Shown here in pieces: positions 1 to 9,467 of a DNA stretch of 64,000 bases. The notes beneath the pieces are model-generated. The model searched no databases. It was given only the letters and a program-made list of their open reading frames with translations, and had not been told where the DNA came from. The translations under genes and the position numbers were made by a program. Each line of letters opens with the position of its first letter. Within the stretch, counting starts at the first letter, position 1. Source of the DNA: Burkholderia cepacia ATCC 25416 (GTDB taxonomy: Bacteria; Pseudomonadota; Gammaproteobacteria; Burkholderiales; Burkholderiaceae); contig NZ_CP012982.1 of the NCBI RefSeq assembly GCF_001411495.1, forward strand, positions 1,798,001 to 1,862,000. Reading direction: 5' to 3'.

Positions 1-970
1 CGGCCGGCGCCGGTGCCGACGCGCGCGACTCGCTCGGCGTCTCGCCGAAGCGCGCGCGATAGCTGCGGCTGAAGTGCGCGCTGTTGTTGAAGCCCCAGCG
101 GAACGCGATTTCGCTGACCGTCAGGTGCTTCAGCGACCGGTCGCGCAAGTCGGCGCGGCAGCGTTCGAGCCGCCGCGCAAGGATGTAGCGCGTGAGCGGC
201 GTTCCTTCGATCTCGAAGACGCGCGCGAGCTGGCGCGGCGACAGGTTGATCGCGCGGCTCACCGACTGGCTGTCGAGATCGTCGTCGGCGAGATGGCTGT
301 CGATGAACGCTTTTGCGCGCGACAGCGTGTGGACGGTCGACTTGGTCGGCGACGCGTCGCCGTCGCGCAGCCGCAGCATCGACTGCACGAGATCGAGGAT
401 CGCGGCGGCGCGCCGTTCGCGCGCACCGGGCGTCGGCTCCTGCGGCGCGGCGAGCAGCGCATACACCTGCCGCACGGCCCACGATGCGACGCCGTCGTCA
501 CGGTCGATCTTGACGAGGCTGCGGTAGCGCCACGGGCCGACGCGCGCCTCGAACACGTCGCGCGGCACGTCGAGCACGGTCATCGCCATGTCGGCGGGAA
601 AACCGTGACCGTACGGCATCGACGTGTCGTAGAGCACGAGGTCGCCGGGCCCGTGCTGCATGCAGTCGACGTCCTGGAACGTATAGCCTTGCCCTGCGTG
701 CATCAGGCAGATGAACACGGCATCGCGCTGGTCCGCATGGATGTTGTGCGGCGTGCGCACGACCGCGTGCCGGTTCGCGACGATGTCGCAGGCGCCGAAC
801 AGCCCGAGATCGCGCTTGCGCAGCGTCGCGTCGATGCCTTCCGACGACTTGCCGCTGCATTCGATCCGCACGAGCGTGCGCGCGACATGGTCGACCCAGA
901 AGTCGACGCGTTCGTGGCCGCGCACGGCGCGCGTCGAGATCGTGGCGATCTCCGTGCTGGTGTCCGGCAT
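1..970 (-). CDS. AraC-family transcriptional regulator, 3' end cut by window edge
   Basis: Reading on the minus strand from the ATG at 970, an open frame of about 323 codons runs off the window start. The N-terminal ~200 residues look like the AraC-type ligand-binding domain. The last ~100 residues form the double helix-turn-helix: the stretch beginning INLSPRQLARVFEIEG and the later FRWGFNNSAHFSRSYRARFG block are characteristic of AraC/XylS proteins, followed by the GETPSE tail typical of the family end. The protein should therefore be nearly complete. It probably activates a neighbouring gene in response to a small molecule; target and ligand are not visible here. Confidence 0.85.
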   Translation of the reverse strand, partial: MPDTSTEIATISTRAVRGHERVDFWVDHVARTLVRIECSGKSSEGIDATLRKRDLGLFGACDIVANRHAVVRTPHNIHADQRDAVFICLMHAGQGYTFQDVDCMQHGPGDLVLYDTSMPYGHGFPADMAMTVLDVPRDVFEARVGPWRYRSLVKIDRDDGVASWAVRQVYALLAAPQEPTPGARERRAAAILDLVQSMLRLRDGDASPTKSTVHTLSRAKAFIDSHLADDDLDSQSVSRAINLSPRQLARVFEIEGTPLTRYILARRLERCRADLRDRSLKHLTVSEIAFRWGFNNSAHFSRSYRARFGETPSESRASAPAPA

Positions 971-1173
971 GACGTTCTCCCGATGACCGCCTGAGCGGCG
1001 CAGTCTCGGGTACGTCGGAGCGCGTGGTCAATCCGTGAAAGACCCGGGACACGCCCGTGACGCCCTTGCAGCGGGGCATGGCGGGCGCAGGCGCGATCGA
1101 TGTCCGGCCGAGTCAAGGGAAGCGGCCGCGTGAGTCAAGACACGTGTGCGATTTCGGGTTAGGTCGTGCCGGG

Positions 1174-1962
1174 TTACTTCTTCGAAGACGACGGCAGCCC
1201 GAGCGACACGTCCTGCTCGTAGCCCATCTTGCCGCCGCGATACTCGACACTGACGTAGCCGGCCCGCCGCGCGTCGGCGACGTTCGCGTAGATCGACGTC
1301 ATCACCATTCCGGCGTCGCAGTCGAGCGCGATCGTGCGGTCGATGCGGCCCGTCGCGATGTTCACGGCCCGCAGCGACTGCATCGCGAGGCCGCACTTGT
1401 CAGACAGCGCATAGACGCCGACCAGCATGTGCGTCTTCGTGCGATACCACATCGGAATGTCGACGGTGCCGTCGAGCCGGACGTGATCCTGATCGTTGTC
1501 GTTCAGTCGCCCGACTTCATTCAGCGTGACGGGTAATGTCTTGCGGCCGTCGTCCCAGGTGCCGGTTGCCGTTTGACCGGCGACGTTCAGCGCGATCGGG
1601 CAGGGCTTCGGCCGCGACGGCGATGCGGCGGGCACGACCGGCGAGTCGGCGTTCGATGCCGGCGGCGATGCTTCGCACAGCGTCATGCGGCCATCGGGCT
1701 CACGGCGGCCCTGCAACGGGATCGGCTTGCGATGCATGTCGTAGTAGTAGCTGCCGTCGACGCGCCAGCGGCCCGCGTCGTTGCGGTTGATTGCGTCGTA
1801 GGTCTGCAGCGATATGTGGACCGGCGCGGTGCCGATCGTGCCGGTGTAGTTGACGACCTCGTACCAGCCTGCATAAGACGCGGCCGGCGCGCAGGCGAGC
1901 GGCACGGCGAGCATGGCGGCGAACGGGCAGGCGTAGCGGGCGCGACGGGTGTTCCGGGGCAT
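1174..1962 (-). CDS. Secreted/periplasmic hypothetical protein
   Basis: The 262-residue product starts MPRNTRRARYAC and has a basic N-terminus followed by a hydrophobic core and an Ala-x-Ala-like cleavage region near residue 31, so it is predicted to be exported. The mature part begins GWYEVVNYTG and contains four to five cysteines, consistent with disulfide bonds outside the cytoplasm. No family is recognised. It is transcribed in the same direction as the aldo/keto reductase upstream and the AraC gene downstream, but gaps of about 200 bp on each side argue against a tight operon. Confidence 0.7.
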   Translation of the reverse strand: MPRNTRRARYACPFAAMLAVPLACAPAASYAGWYEVVNYTGTIGTAPVHISLQTYDAINRNDAGRWRVDGSYYYDMHRKPIPLQGRREPDGRMTLCEASPPASNADSPVVPAASPSRPKPCPIALNVAGQTATGTWDDGRKTLPVTLNEVGRLNDNDQDHVRLDGTVDIPMWYRTKTHMLVGVYALSDKCGLAMQSLRAVNIATGRIDRTIALDCDAGMVMTSIYANVADARRAGYVSVEYRGGKMGYEQDVSLGLPSSSKK

Positions 1963-2182
1963 GGGCGTTTTTTGTGCGTGGTGTGGGTCCGGGCGTCACG
2001 GATTTCGGTCCGGCCGTGTCGAGCCGTGCGGCGGGCCGCCCGTGCGCCGCCATTGTATCCATCCGCCTCACCCGAATGCCCTGCCTCCGCGCAGGCGGTG
2101 ACAAGGGCGCGCACGCGACACGCGCCGGTCGCGGAACCGCGCAGGCCGCGCGATCCGATCGACTGGCCCGCTGCCGACGACT

Positions 2183-3130
2183 TCAGGCCGCGCTGGCCTC
2201 GTCGATCCGGCGGATGTCGTCCTGATCGAGTGTGACGCGGATCGCGTCGCCGAGCGATTCCAGCTGCGCCAGCGATGTCGCGCTCGCGATTGGTGCGGTG
2301 ATCGTCGGCCGCGCGATCTGCCAGGCGAGCGCGATCGCGGCCGGCTGCGTGCCGTGTTTCGCGGCTACCGCATCGAGTGCCGCGAGGATGCGCAGCCCGC
2401 GTTCATTCAGGTAGCCGGCGACGCGGTCGCCGCGCACGCTCTTCTTCAGGTCGGCCTCGCTGCGGTACTTGCCCGACAGGAAGCCGCTCGCGAGCGCGTA
2501 GTAATTGACGACACCGAGCTTCAGGTCGCGCACGACCGGTTCGAGATCGCGTTCGTAGTCGGCGCGATCGAGCAGGTTGTATTCGGGCTGGATGACCTGG
2601 TACGCGGGCAGGCCGTCGCGCTGGCTGATGTCGGCGGCTTCGCGCAGCCGCGCGCCGCTGTAGTTCGATGCGCCGATGATGCGCACCTTGCCCGCTTCGA
2701 TCAGCGTTTGATACGCGCCGAGCGTTTCCTCGAGCGGGGCCGTGTCGGCGAGATCGCTGTGCGAGAAATACAGGTCGATGTAGTCGGTCTGCAGGCGGCG
2801 CAGCGAATCGTCGGCGGCTTTCAGGATGTTGTCTTTCGTCAGCCCCGCGCGCGCGGCCAGCAGGCCGACCTTGGTCGAGATCACGACCTGTTCGCGCTTG
2901 CCGGAACGCTTGAGCCACTTGCCGATGATCGTTTCCGACTCGCCGCCGCTGTTGCCGGGGGCCCAGGCCGAGTAGACATCGGCCGTGTCGATGAAGTTGA
3001 TGCCGGTGTCGGCGAGCGCGTCGAGCAGCGCAAACGACGTGTTCTCGTCGACGGTCCAGCCGAAGACGTTGCCGCCGAACGCGAGCGGCGAAACCTGGAT
3101 GTTCGATGTGCCGAGGGGGCGGTGTGCCAT
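2183..3130 (-). CDS. Aldo/keto reductase
   Basis: The 315-residue protein is an NADPH-dependent aldo/keto reductase of the (beta/alpha)8 barrel superfamily. The catalytic tetrad is visible: Asp48 and Tyr53 in FIDTADVY, Lys87 in STKVG and His124 in YFSHSD. The C-terminal cofactor-binding region is present (PIASATSLAQLESL). An in-frame upstream extension of the reading frame exists, but the ATG at 3130 is preceded by a GGAGAG ribosome-binding site and gives the conserved N-terminus MAHRPLGTSNIQVSPLAFGG, so that start was chosen. Substrate is unknown; relatives act on sugars, aldehydes and ketones. Confidence 0.9.
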   Translation of the reverse strand: MAHRPLGTSNIQVSPLAFGGNVFGWTVDENTSFALLDALADTGINFIDTADVYSAWAPGNSGGESETIIGKWLKRSGKREQVVISTKVGLLAARAGLTKDNILKAADDSLRRLQTDYIDLYFSHSDLADTAPLEETLGAYQTLIEAGKVRIIGASNYSGARLREAADISQRDGLPAYQVIQPEYNLLDRADYERDLEPVVRDLKLGVVNYYALASGFLSGKYRSEADLKKSVRGDRVAGYLNERGLRILAALDAVAAKHGTQPAAIALAWQIARPTITAPIASATSLAQLESLGDAIRVTLDQDDIRRIDEASAA

Positions 3131-3485
3131 GTTTCTCTCCGGGTGCTGCGGGATTAGGGGATTGGACTGCGGGAGATGAAGCCGGTCGCGTTGAGACGGC
3201 GAAGCGCAGCACGAGGTTCCTCCTGCAGCACGCAAACCGACGTGTTCGGAGGCCGTGTGTCGGGATGCCGGATCAAGCGGCATCATCATGGATGCGCCAT
3301 CCGTTCGAGCGTCGCCCGGTACGCCGCAAGATATTGTATTTGTTACCGATTTCTTTCGAGAGGCGAAGAAATTACCGGGTCGTGTCAGCGTTGTCGCTGG
3401 TCGCGCTCTACGATATCCTTTCATCCCAAAAATAGGGAGGCAGCGCGCCGCTGCCATTCGAACGAAAGATCATTCTGAGGCGGTC
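3131..3485. other. Divergent intergenic region upstream of vgrG
   Basis: This 355-bp stretch separates the minus-strand aldo/keto reductase from the plus-strand VgrG gene and contains no convincing gene. It is more AT-rich around 3330-3440 than its flanks, as expected of promoter DNA and of the edge of a mobile T6SS module. The vgrG frame stays open upstream, but there is no ribosome-binding site or conserved VgrG sequence before 3486. Confidence 0.5.
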
Positions 3486-5990
3486 ATGGCTGACCTTGCA
3501 GCATTTATTCGCCCTCCGTTTTTCCTGCAAGACAAGCGCTTGCTCACGCTGTCTTTCCCCCACGACGACGCGCCTTCGGTCACCGACTCGTACGGCCGGC
3601 ATCGTCCGGCGCGGCTGGTTGTCGAGCGGCTCGTCGCGCACGAGGGGCTCGGGATCGACTTCACGTTCGAACTGACGCTGCTGTCCGGCGAGGCCGGCGT
3701 CACGCTGGACGACATGCTGGGCAAGCTGCTCGCGGTGTCGATGGTGCGCCCCGATGGCGGCCTGCGTTATTTCACCGGTTACTGCACCGAGTTTTCGCTG
3801 GTCCGCAACGACGATTCGATTGCGGAATATCGCGCGGTGCTGCGCCCGTGGAGCCATTTCCTGCGGACCCGCGTGAACAACCGCCTGTTCCTCGGCCAAT
3901 CGCTTCAGCAGCAGATCGGCACGCTGCTCGCCGATTACCAGGGGCTCGCGCCGTCGTGGGAGTGGCGCGTGCGCGGCGACGATCCCGCGCGCACGATGAA
4001 CGTCCAGGGCGGTGGGCTCGGCGAAAGCGACTGGAACTACATCGTCCGCCATCTGGAAGCCGTCGGGTGCCTGTACTGGTGGGAGCACGACGAGAAAGGC
4101 CTGAAGCTGATCGTCGGCGACGACAGCACGGTGCAGTGCCCGGCCGTCGACGGTCGCTCGCCCGTGATCCGTTTCCAGACGCACGACGGTCCGATGGCCG
4201 CCGACGCCATTTCGCAATGGTCCGCGGTGCGGTTGCTGTCCGCCGGCAGTTACAGCGCGACCGCGTTCGATTTCAAGGCGCCGCATGCGGCCAATGCGCA
4301 GATTCCGACGCTGCATCCGCCGGGCGTCGCGCCGCAGGTCGAGCATCACGAATACGTGGGGCACTACGGTTTCGCGAAACAGACGCGCGCCGGCGATGCG
4401 CTCGCACGCGTGCGGATGGAGGAGATCGAGGCGGCCGCGACGCGTTTCGACGCGGCCGGCAACCATCACGGCATCCTGCCCGGACGCTGGTTCCAGCTGT
4501 CCGATCACTTCAGCGCGGCGTCGGGCAGCCCGCAGGATCACGAGTACCTGATTCTCGAAGCCCGTCACGAAGCAGCGAACAACTACCTGCAGGCGGACGG
4601 CAAGCCCGAGTATCGCAACCGCTTCGTCGCGGGCCATCGGCATACGCCCTGGCGCCCGGGCCGTGGCTTCAACAGCGAACCCGTGCGCGTGCTGGCGCCG
4701 CAAACCGCGACCGTCGCGGGCGCGAAGGGCGCCGGCAGCGTTGACGTCGACGAATACGGTCGGGTCTGCATCGTCTACCACTGGGATCGTGCAGCGCAGA
4801 CCAGCGCACGGATTCGCGTGGCTGCCGGCTGGGCCGGCGGCGAGAAGGGCATGATCGCGCATCCCCGCGTGGGCAGCGAGGTGGTCGTGATGTGCCTCGA
4901 CGGCAATCCCGACCGGCCGATCGTGGCGGGTACCACATACAACGCGGAACGGATGCCGCCATGGGCGCTGCCCGACCAGCAGGTGTTGACGGGGCTGCGC
5001 AGCCGCGAGCTGTCGGGCGACGCCGGTAACGCGGCGGGCGGCCGCTCGAACCACGTGCTGCTCGACGACACGCCGCAGCAGCTCCAGTTGAAGCTGCGCA
5101 GCGATACCGACGCCAGCGAACTGACCCTGGGACACAACGTCCGCATCGACAATACGCAGGGGCGCACCGATCAGCGCGCGCGCGGGTTCGAGTTGCGGAC
5201 CGACGCGCACGGTGCGGTTCGGGCGGCCAAGGGCCTGTTGGTGACCAGCGAAGCGCGCTACGACGCGCGCGCCCATGCGACGGACATCGACGAAACCGTC
5301 GCGCGCCTCGACAAGGCGCACGACCTGCACGAATCGTTGTCGGGTTCCGCGCACGACGTGAAGGCGCAGGAGTCCGGCGACCAGGATGCCGTCCATCAGG
5401 CGCTCCGCACGCAGAACGACGGCCTGAGAGGCACCGGCGGCAATCCTCAGCAAGGCGAGTTTCCGGAGTTCGCGCAGCCGTTTCTCGCGCTCGCCAGCCC
5501 GGCCGGGATCCTGGCCACGACGACGGGGTCGACCCATGTCGCGAGCGACCAGCACGTCGCGTTGACGAGCGGCGCCCATACGAGCATCGGCGCGGGCAAG
5601 AGCATGCTGGTCAGCGCGCAGGAGGCCGTGCGCGTCGCCGCGTTCGAAAAAGGCATCCGGCTCGTGGCCGCCGCCGCCGACATCGACATCCAGGCGCTGA
5701 AGGACAGCATCAACGTGCTGGCCAAGCTGGACGTGAAGGTCGATGCGAACCGCATCACCATCACCGCGAAGGAAGAAGTCCTGATCAACGGCGGCACCAG
5801 CTATACGCGCTGGAACGGCAGCGGCATCGTCCACGGGACCAAGGGCGAATTCACCGCGCATGCCGCGTCGCATACGTTCATCGGGCCGGACAGCCTGCCG
5901 GTGCCCGCGCGCGCGTTCCCGGGCACGGCGTGCGCGCCGTGCATGGTCAACGCGGCATCGATGGCGTCGCCGTTCGCGGCCAAGGCGTGA
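3486..5990 (+). CDS. vgrG: Type VI secretion tip protein VgrG with DUF2345 extension
   Basis: The 834-residue protein is a VgrG spike: an N-terminal gp27-like part (LSFPHDDAPS, EAVGCLYWWEHD), a gp5-like OB fold near residues 415-490 with VDEYGRVCIVYHWD and HPRVGSEVVV, and a repetitive beta-helical DUF2345-type C-terminal region (about 670-800: LVSAQEAVRVAAFEKGIRL). VgrG trimers cap the Hcp tube and carry effectors outward. The start at 3486 (MADLAAFIRPPFFLQDK) was chosen because it begins the conserved domain and has a GAGG ribosome-binding site. It is followed after 13 bp by a DUF4123 adaptor, so cargo loading is probably adaptor-mediated rather than through a fused toxin. Confidence 0.95.
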   Translation: MADLAAFIRPPFFLQDKRLLTLSFPHDDAPSVTDSYGRHRPARLVVERLVAHEGLGIDFTFELTLLSGEAGVTLDDMLGKLLAVSMVRPDGGLRYFTGYCTEFSLVRNDDSIAEYRAVLRPWSHFLRTRVNNRLFLGQSLQQQIGTLLADYQGLAPSWEWRVRGDDPARTMNVQGGGLGESDWNYIVRHLEAVGCLYWWEHDEKGLKLIVGDDSTVQCPAVDGRSPVIRFQTHDGPMAADAISQWSAVRLLSAGSYSATAFDFKAPHAANAQIPTLHPPGVAPQVEHHEYVGHYGFAKQTRAGDALARVRMEEIEAAATRFDAAGNHHGILPGRWFQLSDHFSAASGSPQDHEYLILEARHEAANNYLQADGKPEYRNRFVAGHRHTPWRPGRGFNSEPVRVLAPQTATVAGAKGAGSVDVDEYGRVCIVYHWDRAAQTSARIRVAAGWAGGEKGMIAHPRVGSEVVVMCLDGNPDRPIVAGTTYNAERMPPWALPDQQVLTGLRSRELSGDAGNAAGGRSNHVLLDDTPQQLQLKLRSDTDASELTLGHNVRIDNTQGRTDQRARGFELRTDAHGAVRAAKGLLVTSEARYDARAHATDIDETVARLDKAHDLHESLSGSAHDVKAQESGDQDAVHQALRTQNDGLRGTGGNPQQGEFPEFAQPFLALASPAGILATTTGSTHVASDQHVALTSGAHTSIGAGKSMLVSAQEAVRVAAFEKGIRLVAAAADIDIQALKDSINVLAKLDVKVDANRITITAKEEVLINGGTSYTRWNGSGIVHGTKGEFTAHAASHTFIGPDSLPVPARAFPGTACAPCMVNAASMASPFAAKA

Positions 5991-6003
5991 GGCAGGGCAG
6001 CGC

Positions 6004-6909
6004 ATGACGAATGACCTGATTGCCGCGCAGGCGGCCGACGCGTTGCAGGCGGCGCTGTCGTCGCAGGACGGGCTGCGCGCTTACGTCCTGATCGATGGCG
6101 CATTGCTCGATACCTTGCCGGACGATGACAAGGCGTCGTGGCCCGCGTTCGTCGCGGCCTCGCTGCTCGACGACGCCGCCGACGACGAGGCGAGAATCGT
6201 CGGGCCGCTGCTGTTCGAATGGCAGCCCGACGCCGACGGTGCCGATGCCGCGGACGCGATCGAGCCGCGCAGCATTCCGTGGCCGGCAGCGAGCGTGCTC
6301 GTGTCGCCGCTGTCGCTCGAGCGACTGGCCGCGCATCTGGCGCCGATGGTGGACGTCCAGCTCGAGCAGATGGAGAGCGTGATGCTGATGCGCTTCTTCG
6401 ATCCGCGCGTGCTGCCGTTCTGGCTCGACATGCTGCCCGCCGCGCATCGCGCGTATCTGGCGCAGGGCGTGCGGCACTGGATTCACCGCGATACCTCGCT
6501 GCAGCTCCGGACGGCGGACATCGCCGCGCCCGCCAACGTCAGGCAGGCCGCCGAATTTCCGCTGCAGTTGACCCAGGCTCAGGAAGACGATCTGCTCGCC
6601 GCCTGCTATCCGTACACGATGCTCGAGCGGCTGCGTACCGAAAAGCCCGCGCTGCTCGCGTCGTTGCCGGCCGCACAGCACTACGGCTTCGTGCGCGATC
6701 AACTGGCGCGCTGCCGCGCGCACGGCGCCGACAGCGCGGCGTCGCTGCTGATCTATTGCGAACTGGCGTTGCGGTACGGCGCGCGCTTCGACGAGGATCC
6801 GGCGATGGCCGCCGTGTTCGACGCGGTGGCGCAGGGGCAGGCGTTTCCGGAGGCACTGGCGCTGGTGCCGGCGGAAGACTGGCGGCGAATGCAGGAAGCG
6901 GCCGCGTGA
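6004..6909 (+). CDS. DUF4123 T6SS effector adaptor
   Basis: The 301-residue protein has the DUF4123 signature near its N-terminus (AYVLIDGALLDTLPDDD, then VGPLLFEWQ), as in the Tap/Tec-type chaperones that load an effector onto the cognate VgrG. It begins 13 bp after vgrG and is followed by the lipoprotein and the DUF2235 effector genes, the usual order of a vgrG-adaptor-immunity-effector module. It lacks a signal peptide, consistent with a cytoplasmic chaperone role. Assignment to this particular effector is inferred from position. Confidence 0.88.
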   Translation: MTNDLIAAQAADALQAALSSQDGLRAYVLIDGALLDTLPDDDKASWPAFVAASLLDDAADDEARIVGPLLFEWQPDADGADAADAIEPRSIPWPAASVLVSPLSLERLAAHLAPMVDVQLEQMESVMLMRFFDPRVLPFWLDMLPAAHRAYLAQGVRHWIHRDTSLQLRTADIAAPANVRQAAEFPLQLTQAQEDDLLAACYPYTMLERLRTEKPALLASLPAAQHYGFVRDQLARCRAHGADSAASLLIYCELALRYGARFDEDPAMAAVFDAVAQGQAFPEALALVPAEDWRRMQEAAA

Positions 6910-6965
6910 TGGCGCGTGCGCGACGCGACTCGAATGAAATCGACTGGAAGAGAAGGAAGTTCAAT

Positions 6966-7643
6966 ATGAACCGCTGCTGGATCAGCTTGCTGTCCGTGAT
7001 GGTCTTTTCCACGGCTGCGTGCAGCAAAACCACGGGCGATGCTGAAAAGGAAAGCCTGGCCCCCGGCGACGCGAGCAAGTGGAATGACCCGAATTACGAC
7101 GTCATAACGGCGGGGTCTTTCAACTATACGGATTACGATATCTACGGCGTTTACCTCCTGCCGCCGGACAAGAACAGCCTCGACGATGCGGCGAGCGCCG
7201 ATGGGAAGAGCGCGACGCCGCGGAGCGCGACACGCTGGACAGGCGGCGGCGGGCAAAGACCGAGCCTCGCATGGGATTTGCGATGGACCACGCCTCGCAA
7301 GTTCAAAGTGTGGTGGGAGCGCGTGGTCGACAAGCGCGCATTGGAAGCCTCGTCCCCCGATTACGACGAGTACACGCATCGAGAAACCCGACCCGGGATG
7401 GCATGGTGTGAAGGCGAGATCACGATCACGCGCCCGCCCGTGAAGGGCAAGAGCGGCGGTATCGTGTTGCACTTCTTCCCCGATGGCCGTGTGGAAGGTG
7501 ATATGGACTTCCACGTCGATGGCCCAGTCCCGAAGGTGGCGCTTTCAATGCGCGACGAGCAGCGCAAGCTGACCGGTCGTGCCTGCCTGAAGGAAATTCC
7601 CAATCCGTTCTATGGGCGCAAGAAGCCGGCCCAATGGAACTGA
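6966..7643 (+). CDS. DUF3304-like lipoprotein, probable immunity protein to the Tle1-like effector
   Basis: The 225-residue product begins with a lipoprotein signal (hydrophobic stretch ending FSTAACSKT, Cys19 being the lipidation site). The mature region (NYTDYDIYGVYLLPPDKNS and later PGMAWCEGEITITRPP) resembles the DUF3304 lipoproteins found beside T6SS phospholipases in Burkholderia; this match is from memory. Tle-type phospholipases act in the target periplasm or on membranes, and their immunity partners are commonly periplasmic lipoproteins, so self-protection is the likely role. Base composition is clearly more AT-rich than vgrG, as usual for exchanged effector/immunity cassettes. The ATG at 6966 follows an AGAAGGAAG ribosome-binding site. 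Confidence 0.75.
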   Translation: MNRCWISLLSVMVFSTAACSKTTGDAEKESLAPGDASKWNDPNYDVITAGSFNYTDYDIYGVYLLPPDKNSLDDAASADGKSATPRSATRWTGGGGQRPSLAWDLRWTTPRKFKVWWERVVDKRALEASSPDYDEYTHRETRPGMAWCEGEITITRPPVKGKSGGIVLHFFPDGRVEGDMDFHVDGPVPKVALSMRDEQRKLTGRACLKEIPNPFYGRKKPAQWN

Positions 7644-7679
7644 CGCTGGGCACATTGCCGAAACAGGAGCGAAACTGCC

Positions 7680-9404
7680 GTGAGCAATCCCCCCATTGTC
7701 AGACGCATCTCGGATCTCACCCCCGCCGAGGACGCCATCCGCAGTGCCCAGCGAGAAATTCTCGATCCGCTGCTGATCGAGCAATGCAAGGAGTGCCCGA
7801 AGCCCGTGTGGTTCACGGCATTCTTCGACGGAACGGGCAACAACTTCGACCTGGACGGCCGTGGTTTGAAGGATGTCAAGCTGACCAAGTACAGCAATAT
7901 CGCGAAGCTCTGGCGGTTTGCGCATGCTGAAGACAACGCGTTCCCCCGGACCGTTGCACGCTATGTCGAAGGTGTCGGCACGCCGTGCGACAAAGTAGGA
8001 GATACCGGAAAAGGTCTCGACAACGCACTCGGTATGGCTGCCGCGAGAAAAGGCGAGTTGCGCATCCGATGGATGCTCAACGAACTCGACAGGCATGTCA
8101 CCGGCCACATGCCTGCTGTGAGCCAGATCAACCTGGCCGTATTCGGTTTCTCGCGGGGCGCGACGGAAGCGCGTGCCTTCGTTCGCATGCTGACCGAGCA
8201 ACTCGCCGAGAATATCGGCGGGAGGCTTTGGTGGAACAAGAAGAACATGAAGGGGCATCGCCCCGAAGTGGTCGTTTATTTCCTTGGAATTCTTGATACG
8301 GTTTCGTCAACGGGCTTCGGCGGCAGCCGCGTCGAGGCTGCGGGACCGGCCATCGCTACCATTTTTTTCGGACCGCTCGCCGGCGGTTACCTCTACTACA
8401 TCGACAAAGGCGGTCACGCGGAATGGGCGAACGATATTCGCATTCCGGGCTACGTGCGGCAATGTGTTCACTATGTGGCATCGCAGGAGGTGCGGGAAAA
8501 ATTCCCCGGTGACTCGGTGCGGGAAGACCAGAAGATTCCCGCGAACTGCCGCGAGGTGTACTACCCTGGCATGCACTCGGACGTGGGCGGTGGTTACGAG
8601 CACAACTACCAGGAAGGTCGAACCAACGAGTTGGCCAACGTTGCGCTGAACAATCTCTATATCGAAGCATGGAAGGCCGGCGTCCCGTTTCGTTCACCAA
8701 AGGAACTGCTTGCGGACGCAGGGCAACAGTTCGAGATTTCCAAGGAGCTGGAGGCCGCATGGAATGTCTACATGGGTCAGGGGGGCGGCAAAAGTGCGGG
8801 CGTGGCGCCGAACAGCGACAGGCTCGAGGCGCAGGTCATTTGGCACATGAACCGCTATTATCAGTGGCGCGCCAGCAGAAGCCGACGCCTGAAGGACGGC
8901 CGTCTGAAGCCACCCGGTGGCGTGGACGATCATATGGTCATTACCGATCGCGAGTGGAATGAAGATACGGATCGCTTGCGTCATGCAAACGGCGGATACC
9001 TGACTGTCTCTGTTTCGGAACAGGAAAAAGCCATCGACGCGGCCGTCCGGGTTGCCGGCAACTGGCTGGGTAGCCTCGATCCAGCGACGCGCGCGGCGTT
9101 CGACAAGTTCTTCGACCACTATGTGCACGATTCGATTGCAGGTTTCAAGAAGCAGATGGAAGACGGCTACGTCGGCGCTGCGGAATTGAGCCGCTGGACG
9201 GTCAACCGCCAGTACTTCATGGGCAAGCGCGGCAAGAAGTTCCTGTACTGGCGCTACGAGGGCGACAAGGCCGAGCAGGCCGCCACGCAACTCGCCAAGG
9301 CCGATCCGCCCAAGCAGCAGGATCCGATGGCCGCCGACGAACCCCAGCTGGCCAGCAACCAGCCCATCGGCGGCACGCTGCCCGACACGACATCGACGGC
9401 CTGA
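7680..9404 (+). CDS. DUF2235 (Tle1-like) type VI secretion phospholipase effector
   Basis: The 574-residue protein starts at a GTG preceded by CAGGAG. It shows the DUF2235 hallmark FFDGTGNNFD near residue 48, a lipase nucleophile elbow GFSRGA with Ser158, and HSDVGGGY with the probable catalytic Asp301; the catalytic His cannot be placed by eye. Tle1-family effectors hydrolyse phospholipids of rival bacteria after T6SS delivery. It has no signal peptide, as expected for T6SS cargo. Its position directly after the adaptor and lipoprotein makes it the cargo of the VgrG at 3486. The middle of the gene is AT-richer than the backbone, while the last ~40 codons return to high GC. Confidence 0.9.
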   Translation: MSNPPIVRRISDLTPAEDAIRSAQREILDPLLIEQCKECPKPVWFTAFFDGTGNNFDLDGRGLKDVKLTKYSNIAKLWRFAHAEDNAFPRTVARYVEGVGTPCDKVGDTGKGLDNALGMAAARKGELRIRWMLNELDRHVTGHMPAVSQINLAVFGFSRGATEARAFVRMLTEQLAENIGGRLWWNKKNMKGHRPEVVVYFLGILDTVSSTGFGGSRVEAAGPAIATIFFGPLAGGYLYYIDKGGHAEWANDIRIPGYVRQCVHYVASQEVREKFPGDSVREDQKIPANCREVYYPGMHSDVGGGYEHNYQEGRTNELANVALNNLYIEAWKAGVPFRSPKELLADAGQQFEISKELEAAWNVYMGQGGGKSAGVAPNSDRLEAQVIWHMNRYYQWRASRSRRLKDGRLKPPGGVDDHMVITDREWNEDTDRLRHANGGYLTVSVSEQEKAIDAAVRVAGNWLGSLDPATRAAFDKFFDHYVHDSIAGFKKQMEDGYVGAAELSRWTVNRQYFMGKRGKKFLYWRYEGDKAEQAATQLAKADPPKQQDPMAADEPQLASNQPIGGTLPDTTSTA

Positions 9405-9430
9405 CGCCGATCGCGACCGGCTGGCCTCAC

Positions 9431-9457
9431 GTCGCGGCAGACCGCATCTGCCGCGAC
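9431..9457. terminator. Bidirectional hairpin between effector gene and argO
   Basis: An 11-bp perfect inverted repeat (GTCGCGGCAGA / TCTGCCGCGAC) with a 5-nt loop lies between the convergent effector and LysE-type genes. There is no long T run, so it is a terminator candidate by structure and position. Confidence 0.6.
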
Positions 9458-9467
9458 GCTCCCCTCC

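Noticed and set aside
3408..6005. Very long open frame on the minus strand opposite vgrG
   Set aside because: It is a GC-rich shadow of the vgrG coding frame; its amino-acid content (Arg/Ala/His-rich) is unnatural and no ribosome-binding site or family is seen.
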